Source: Desulfosporosinus sp. (GTDB lineage: Bacteria; Bacillota; Desulfitobacteriia; Desulfitobacteriales; Desulfitobacteriaceae). Taken from it: a stretch of 57,386 nt of DNA. Positions 53,639 to 57,386 of the stretch are shown here, piece by piece; positions within the stretch are counted from its first letter, which is position 1, and every line of letters begins with the position of its first letter. The notes under the pieces were generated by a model. It saw nothing but the letters and a program-made list of their open reading frames with translations, searched no databases and was not told the DNA's origin. Both the position numbers and the translations under genes were made by a program. Where the stretch lies: assembly GCA_031292055.1 (NCBI GenBank), contig JARLHV010000064.1, positions 1 to 57,386 of the forward strand, given 5' to 3'.

Positions 53639-54040
53639 ATGAACGAAGAGATAATTAGTAACTTAGAATTAACTATTCCTATTGAGCGTTCTATTCAGGC
53701 CGAATTACTTCTCCTGTTGGGGCAATACCCTTCTCATGGGTATGAATTGATTCAACGCTTAAATGATGCGGCTTTTAAGAGCGGAGAAGCTGACGCAGCA
53801 ACCGTTTATCGGAATCTTAGGCGTATGGATAAGGATGGCTTAATCCAATCTCATTGGGAAGTCGGAGAATCAGGACCAGGTAGGCGACTTTATGAATTAA
53901 CGCCTTATGGCGAAGATTCTTTAAAGTTATGGGCTCAACACATCGCTCAACAAAAAACAAAGTTAGAGAATTTTTTACAAGCCTATTTTCAGTTTGAAGA
54001 ATCTTTGTTTAAACGAAAAGATGGGGTGAAGCGAACATGA
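53639..54040 (+). CDS. PadR-family transcriptional regulator
   Basis: The 133-aa protein has a PadR winged helix: IQAELLLLLGQYPSHGYELIQRL, then DAATVYRNLRRMDKDGLIQSHWE with the wing at GPGRRLYELTPYGEDSL, and a C-terminal dimerisation helix. A 20-residue N-terminal leader precedes the domain. GAGGAG precedes the ATG. The stop overlaps the next gene as ATGA, so regulator and WtpA-like protein are translated together. This suggests that the binding protein supplies the signal for the regulator or that both serve one oxyanion response. Confidence 0.88.
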   Translation: MNEEIISNLELTIPIERSIQAELLLLLGQYPSHGYELIQRLNDAAFKSGEADAATVYRNLRRMDKDGLIQSHWEVGESGPGRRLYELTPYGEDSLKLWAQHIAQQKTKLENFLQAYFQFEESLFKRKDGVKRT

Positions 54041-54861
54041 TAGTCACTAATAAGACCCTTCGAATTATCCATGCTGGCGCATTACAGCAAGTTATAGAAC
54101 AATGCCTGGAGCGCTTTACTAAACAAAACCCAGATCTGAAATTTGAGATAAAAGGGGTCGGTTCAAGGGAGGGTGCCAAACGGTTATTATCTGGAGAAAA
54201 ATATGACATCATTGCTCTCGCGGATCAAGCACTATTTGCGGAATTGCTGGTGCCTAATCTAGTGGAAAACTACTTTGTTTTCGCTGCTGACCAAATGGTT
54301 ATTGGCTATCATCGCTCTTCAAGGGGAAGCAAGGAGATTACTCAAGAAAACTGGGCAGATGGGTTACTTAAGCCGCACGTTAGTTTTGCCCGTTCTGATC
54401 ATCGTCTTGACCCCTGTGGCTATAGAACACTTATGGTTTGGCAATTAGCTGAAAACTTTTATGACAAGCCCGGTCTGTTCTCAACTATGGAAGCGGCAAG
54501 TATTCCTTACTCTACTTACGCTAAATCATTAGATCTTGCTGGTGCACTATTTATGGGGAAGATTGATTATGCCTTTCTGTATTCGTCGCAAGCTCAACAA
54601 TTAGGACTCCCCTATCTAATCCTCCCAGCGAAGATTAACCTTTCTAACCCTGCTTATGCCGATTATTATGATCAGACTGCTGTATCCGTTGAAAGTATAA
54701 TACCGGGAAAAAACGTGATCATTCATGGTAAACCTATTGAATTTGCGATTGGAATTGCAAATACCACACAATTTCATGAATTAGCTAAATCATTCGTTGA
54801 CCTTTTAACCGGTTCGGAAGGTAGCTTAATTCTAGAAGAATGTGGTTTTATTCCGTGTTAG
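54037..54861 (+). CDS. WtpA/ModA-like molybdate-tungstate binding protein without signal peptide
   Basis: The 274-aa product is a type II periplasmic-binding fold close to the tungstate/molybdate binder WtpA: LRIIHAGALQQVIEQCLERFTKQNP, then DIIALADQALFAELLVP, the diagnostic RLDPCGYRTLMVWQLAE, and KIDYAFLYSSQAQQLGLPYLILPAKINLSNPAYADYY. Real transport binders begin with an export signal or lipobox. This one starts MIVTNKTLRIIHAG and goes straight into the first strand, so it should be cytoplasmic. No permease or ATPase is adjacent. It overlaps the PadR gene by 4 bp. Confidence 0.88.
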   Translation: MIVTNKTLRIIHAGALQQVIEQCLERFTKQNPDLKFEIKGVGSREGAKRLLSGEKYDIIALADQALFAELLVPNLVENYFVFAADQMVIGYHRSSRGSKEITQENWADGLLKPHVSFARSDHRLDPCGYRTLMVWQLAENFYDKPGLFSTMEAASIPYSTYAKSLDLAGALFMGKIDYAFLYSSQAQQLGLPYLILPAKINLSNPAYADYYDQTAVSVESIIPGKNVIIHGKPIEFAIGIANTTQFHELAKSFVDLLTGSEGSLILEECGFIPC

Positions 54862-54875
54862 ACTAGTGAACTTTA

Positions 54876-54929
54876 TTTCAAACTCAAAGGGCTACCACCT
54901 TTTCAGATGATAGCCCTTTGAGTTTGAAA
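54876..54929 (+). terminator. terminator-like long hairpin after the PadR/WtpA-like operon
   Basis: TTTCAAACTCAAAGGGCTA (54876-54894) and TAGCCCTTTGAGTTTGAAA (54911-54929) form a perfect 19-bp stem. The loop matches that of the glycogen operon terminator at 53122, indicating common descent. Confidence 0.7.
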
Positions 54930-54932
54930 TTC

Positions 54933-54956
54933 TCAGAAAATGATACCTAAAGCGAT
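54933..54956 (-). pseudogene. stump of a third YjcZ-like micro-gene
   Basis: Eight minus-strand codons ending in a stop read IALGIIF-stop, matching the last residues of the YjcZ-like peptides (IALGVIF). They lie behind the same terminator-type hairpin that follows the intact copy at 53173. The upstream coding part is missing and replaced by a separate palindrome. Confidence 0.55.
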
Positions 54957-54992
54957 TTTAAGGCTTGTCTGTAGACAAGCCTTAAAATTTTT
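54955..54992 (+). terminator. strong palindromic terminator
   Basis: ATTTTAAGGCTTGTC pairs with GACAAGCCTTAAAAT around a 4-base loop and ends in Ts. It is the breakpoint of the truncated YjcZ-like copy and may also serve the DUF1540 gene on the other strand. Confidence 0.8.
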
Positions 54993-55023
54993 CAATCACT
55001 CACAAAATCAATTTGGTAATAAA

Positions 55024-55191
55024 TTACTCGGGGAGAAAAGTCGCACAGTCTGTCATCGCTGTGGTACTGGCGTTAGGGGATTGCACTTCAATTTTTTCGG
55101 CATGACAATGATCGCCTGTGCCATAATAATGGCAAGTATTAACAACACATTTAATTCCACCGTTAGGTTTCGGCATTTTTTTAGCTGGCAT
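55024..55191 (-). CDS. DUF1540-domain micro-protein
   Basis: The 55-aa product begins MPAKKMPKPNGGIKCVVNTCHYYGTGDHCHAEKIEV and ends TTAMTDCATFLPE. The pattern CxxxxCxYxxxxxCxAxxIxV...TxCxTF is the DUF1540 signature, a small cysteine-rich, probably metal-binding domain common in Clostridia and Bacilli and often expressed in sporulation. TTTAAGGAGGAG precedes the ATG with ideal spacing. It stands alone between a palindromic terminator and a divergent coiled-coil gene. Confidence 0.88.
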   Translation of the reverse strand: MPAKKMPKPNGGIKCVVNTCHYYGTGDHCHAEKIEVQSPNASTTAMTDCATFLPE

Positions 55192-55276
55192 GTAATCTCC
55201 TCCTTAAATTTTAGTACAAATTTATAGTCCCCAAATTATCCAACGTTATGAATACCAATTCATGGTTTAACGAATT

Positions 55277-55309
55277 ATTGTTACTTAGTTTGGAAGAATA
55301 AGTAACAAT
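55277..55309. promoter_or_regulatory. perfect inverted repeat between divergent genes
   Basis: ATTGTTACTTA (55277-55287) and TAAGTAACAAT (55299-55309) are an 11-bp perfect inverted repeat with an 11-bp spacer, lying between the divergent DUF1540 and coiled-coil genes. No T-run follows, so an operator is as likely as a terminator. Confidence 0.5.
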
Positions 55310-55388
55310 TTCAGTTGCATTAATAGATTGCTCTACAAAAAGCTGATGGCTGTATGATATAATCTATCCCCGAGGGGTGGTAGCCAAA

Positions 55389-55664
55389 ATGGATCAACAA
55401 CAAATTATTGAGACACTTGCCAAAATACTTAAAGCTCAAAATGAACTCGAGAAAAATCAAGAATTGATGAACAAAAAATTTGAAGAGTTAAGCAGTAAAC
55501 AAGAAGAGATGAGCAAGCAGTTAGGCAAAATAGAACTTGCCCTTGAAAATGACCTATTTAAAAAAGTCAGTGTCTTGCAAAATTCACCTGAAGCACAAAA
55601 AGAAACGATTGGAAAAGTCGATCCTCTGATTGCAGCAGGGAAAAAATTGAGGCACTATAATTAG
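55389..55664 (+). CDS. coiled-coil hypothetical protein
   Basis: The 91-aa product is almost entirely helical: residues 1-55 show a heptad-type coiled coil (IIETLAKILKAQNELEKNQELMNKKFEELSSKQEEM), followed by a short polar tail (KVDPLIAAGKKLRHYN). The start is the ATG at 55389, 11 bases from GAGGGG; a GTG next to that site is rejected. An extended -10 element (TGATATAAT) lies at 55355-55363. No function can be assigned. Such proteins often act as oligomeric adaptors. Confidence 0.7.
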   Translation: MDQQQIIETLAKILKAQNELEKNQELMNKKFEELSSKQEEMSKQLGKIELALENDLFKKVSVLQNSPEAQKETIGKVDPLIAAGKKLRHYN

Positions 55665-56125
55665 TAACTTAAAGAAAACATGACTAGCGCCAAGCCTTAG
55701 CGAAGGCGAGTTGCCCTAGTTGCACATATGCGCTGGCCAAGGATGGCGAGAAGGGACCTTCTAGAAAGTATATAACTTTAGTTATATACTTTCTAACTCG
55801 TATAAAACACAAACGCTGTTTACTAATTAAATCTATTTATAAGATTCTTGCAAATTATCAAACAAATTAATTAATTAACAAAAAAATTATATCAAATCCT
55901 TGCAAAGTGATGTAAAATAAATACATTGAGAAGTGGCAAGTGACAAACTGCTTTCTTTAGGCCTTTGGAACCCGAATGAATTTTTCAACTTAATGAGAAC
56001 AGAAATTTGCCTATCAGGATCTTAAGGATGCCCCAATTTTCAGACGTTCAGTAACTCGTGAAAATGTGTCAATTGGACTTTTTGCAGTGGAATCGTAGAT
56101 CTAAGTATTAAAGGAGTGATAATTA
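55665..56125. other. gene-free stretch upstream of the nuo-type operon
   Basis: This 461-bp stretch holds a hairpin at 55764-55795 (AGAAAGTATATAACT with its near-perfect partner) and a GC-richer patch at 55685-55760 with small repeats of GGCGAG. A GGACTTTTTGCAGTGGAATC motif at 56075-56094 matches elements elsewhere in the window. No ORF, tRNA or clear promoter is recognised. Confidence 0.5.
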
Positions 56126-56662
56126 GTGTCTTGCGAATGTGAAAAAAAACTGGAAGCAGAATTTAGTACGACTAAGGTTGATATATCTCTAATGGATGAG
56201 GTAATTAACAAGTTTAACCGTGAAAACGGTAACCTAATTAGCGTGTTACAGGACGCTCAGGAGGCATATGGATATCTGCCACTCGATGTTTTACAGTTGA
56301 TTGCGGATAGGACAGGCAGTAAAAGAGCTAAGATCTATGGCATCGCGACGTTCTATTCCCAATTCAGAATGAAACCTCGTGGAAAATATATTATTCTTAC
56401 TTGTCAAGGAACAGCTTGTCATGTTAATGGCTCGGATGCCATTGCGGAAGCTCTTTGTGAAGAATTAAACATTAAGGTAGGAGACTCGACGAGTGATTGG
56501 ATGTTCTCTCTGGAGGAAGTCGCCTGTCTTGGTTGTTGCAGTCTTGCTCCCGTTATTATGATTAACGGTGAAGCCTTTGGCAATTTGACACCCAAAAGCG
56601 CAAGGAAAATTATCAAAGATATTTACGCCTCAGAAAAGGAGGTTGCTGTTAATGAAAGTTAG
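56126..56662 (+). CDS. nuoE: NuoE/HymA-like [2Fe-2S] electron-transfer subunit
   Basis: The 178-aa protein is the thioredoxin-like [2Fe-2S] subunit found in NADH dehydrogenases, NADP-reducing hydrogenases (HndA) and NAD-linked formate dehydrogenases. It has an N-terminal helical part (LISVLQDAQEAYGYLP), the motif IYGIATFYSQFRMKP, and cluster cysteines in CQGTACHVNG and ACLGCCSLAP. The start is GTG behind AAAGGAGTGAT. It overlaps the NuoF-like gene by 11 bp. Which enzyme it serves depends on genes beyond the window. Confidence 0.92.
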   Translation: MSCECEKKLEAEFSTTKVDISLMDEVINKFNRENGNLISVLQDAQEAYGYLPLDVLQLIADRTGSKRAKIYGIATFYSQFRMKPRGKYIILTCQGTACHVNGSDAIAEALCEELNIKVGDSTSDWMFSLEEVACLGCCSLAPVIMINGEAFGNLTPKSARKIIKDIYASEKEVAVNES

Positions 56663-57386
56663 AATTGGATTTGGTAGCTGTGGGATTGCTGCAGGAGCGA
56701 AAAAGGTTACTGATAAATTCAGCCAAATATTTGCAGAAAAGAACCTGAGCATTGATGTTTCGGTTACAGGTTGCATCGGTATGTGTTTTTATGAACCAAT
56801 CGTTGATATTATTGATGACAATGGTGTCTTCACGTATGCCAAGGTCACACCAAGTATGGTGGAAGAAATCATTGAACAGCATATTGTTAATGGCCAACCA
56901 ATTCAAGAGCATCTTGTCTCGACAACTGAACATCCCTATCCTGAGTTGAAAAATCAAGTGAGAATTGTCCTCAAAAACTGCGGCATTATTAATCCTGAGA
57001 AGATTGAAGATTATACTGAAAATGATGGATATAAAGCCCTTAACAAAGTAGTCAATGAAATGACTCCGGAAGCGGTTATCGAAGAAATTAAACTTTCGGG
57101 ACTCAGAGGTAGAGGGGGAGCCGGTTTCCCAACTTGGTTCAAATGGGATGCTGCCCGAAAATCTAAGGGATCGAAAGATAAATATGTCGTTTGTAACGCT
57201 GATGAAGGCGATCCAGGCGCGTTTATGGATAGAAGTGTTCTCGAGGGAGACCCTCATGCCGTGCTGGAAGGTATGATCATTGCTGGTTATGCCATGGATG
57301 CCAATTACGGCTTTATCTATTGTCGGGCTGAATATCCACTGGCTATTGAGAGACTGATCATTGCAATTGATCAGGCCAGAGAGAAA
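56652..57386 (+). CDS. nuoF: NuoF/HymB-like NADH-binding flavoprotein subunit (partial)
   Basis: The 245 codons present, with no stop before the window ends, begin MKVRIGFGSCGIAAGAKKV. The first ~90 residues are a ferredoxin-like [2Fe-2S] domain (Cys in GSCG and TGCIGMC), an extension found in HydB/HndC-type subunits but not in classical NuoF. They are followed by the NADH/FMN domain with GLRGRGGAGFPTWFKW and VVCNADEGDPGAFMDR. The C-terminal [4Fe-4S] domain should lie beyond the edge. The N-terminal fusion favours a soluble bifurcating hydrogenase or formate dehydrogenase over respiratory complex I. Confidence 0.93.
   Translation, partial: MKVRIGFGSCGIAAGAKKVTDKFSQIFAEKNLSIDVSVTGCIGMCFYEPIVDIIDDNGVFTYAKVTPSMVEEIIEQHIVNGQPIQEHLVSTTEHPYPELKNQVRIVLKNCGIINPEKIEDYTENDGYKALNKVVNEMTPEAVIEEIKLSGLRGRGGAGFPTWFKWDAARKSKGSKDKYVVCNADEGDPGAFMDRSVLEGDPHAVLEGMIIAGYAMDANYGFIYCRAEYPLAIERLIIAIDQAREK

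Noticed and set aside
1..57386. CRISPR arrays, tRNA/rRNA genes, integrases or transposases.
   Set aside because: None recognised on reading: no regularly spaced repeats, no cloverleaf-type sequence, and no mobile-element protein among the supported genes.

Overview
The window looks like chromosomal DNA of a low-GC, endospore-forming, anaerobic Firmicute, most likely a sulfite/sulfate-respiring Peptococcaceae relative (Desulfosporosinus or Desulfitobacterium type). The reasons are the asrABC anaerobic sulfite reductase operon, the single-chain clostridial type of PurL, GlgC plus GlgD in one glycogen operon, a YtxJ-type thiol protein, YjcZ-like sporulation peptides, CWB2 surface repeats, a NuoE/NuoF-type electron-transfer module, and frequent TTG and GTG starts behind strong AGGAGG-type ribosome binding sites. 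The genus is inferred from gene content; no rRNA is present.

Layout. 1-7.3 kb: LonA protease, an intergenic stretch with a composite palindrome and likely gene remnants, a stand-alone sepF, a secreted MBL-fold hydrolase, a glycine-rich stress protein and a DMT exporter. 7.4-16.7 kb: an unusual pyruvate kinase-like protein, small membrane and hypothetical proteins, an NhaC antiporter, a secreted CWB2-HtrA fusion protease, a tiny lysine-rich protein, a lone receiver domain and a lipoprotein. 16.9-24 kb: purL, a decayed molybdopterin-type (Mop/TOBE) gene, a DsrE protein, an M20 peptidase and a HAD phosphatase. 24.2-29.9 kb: a NitT/TauT-type ABC importer operon, an omega-amidase-type nitrilase, YtxJ, a mini zinc-ribbon protein, a YbgC thioesterase and a poly-gamma-glutamate hydrolase. 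30.1-34.3 kb: three sporulation-type micro-proteins, divergent mntH/mntR-like genes, an Fe-S flavoprotein and a split-barrel flavin protein. 34.5-37.5 kb: asrABC on the minus strand behind a perfect Crp/Fnr-type operator. 37.6-41.1 kb: a BmrC/BmrD-like heterodimeric ABC exporter. 41.4-53.1 kb: the glycogen operon glgB-glgP-glgC-glgD-glgA followed by a GH13-GH77 fusion enzyme. 53.1-57.4 kb: a second pair of YjcZ-like peptides plus the stump of a third, a PadR regulator overlapping a cytoplasmic WtpA-like oxyanion-binding protein, a DUF1540 peptide, a coiled-coil protein, and the start of a NuoE/NuoF operon that runs off the window.

How the genes work together. The glycogen block holds synthesis (glgC/D/A/B), phosphorolysis (glgP) and linear-dextrin handling (GH13-GH77) in one tightly packed, partly overlapping unit. 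AsrABC passes electrons to sulfite, and its promoter geometry fits class II activation by a Crp/Fnr protein. Two loci point to molybdate/tungstate biology: a dead Mop gene after purL, and the PadR plus WtpA-like pair. The best candidates for something undescribed are the PadR/WtpA-like sensor pair, the paired YjcZ micro-genes with a shared promoter spacing, and the CWB2-HtrA surface protease.
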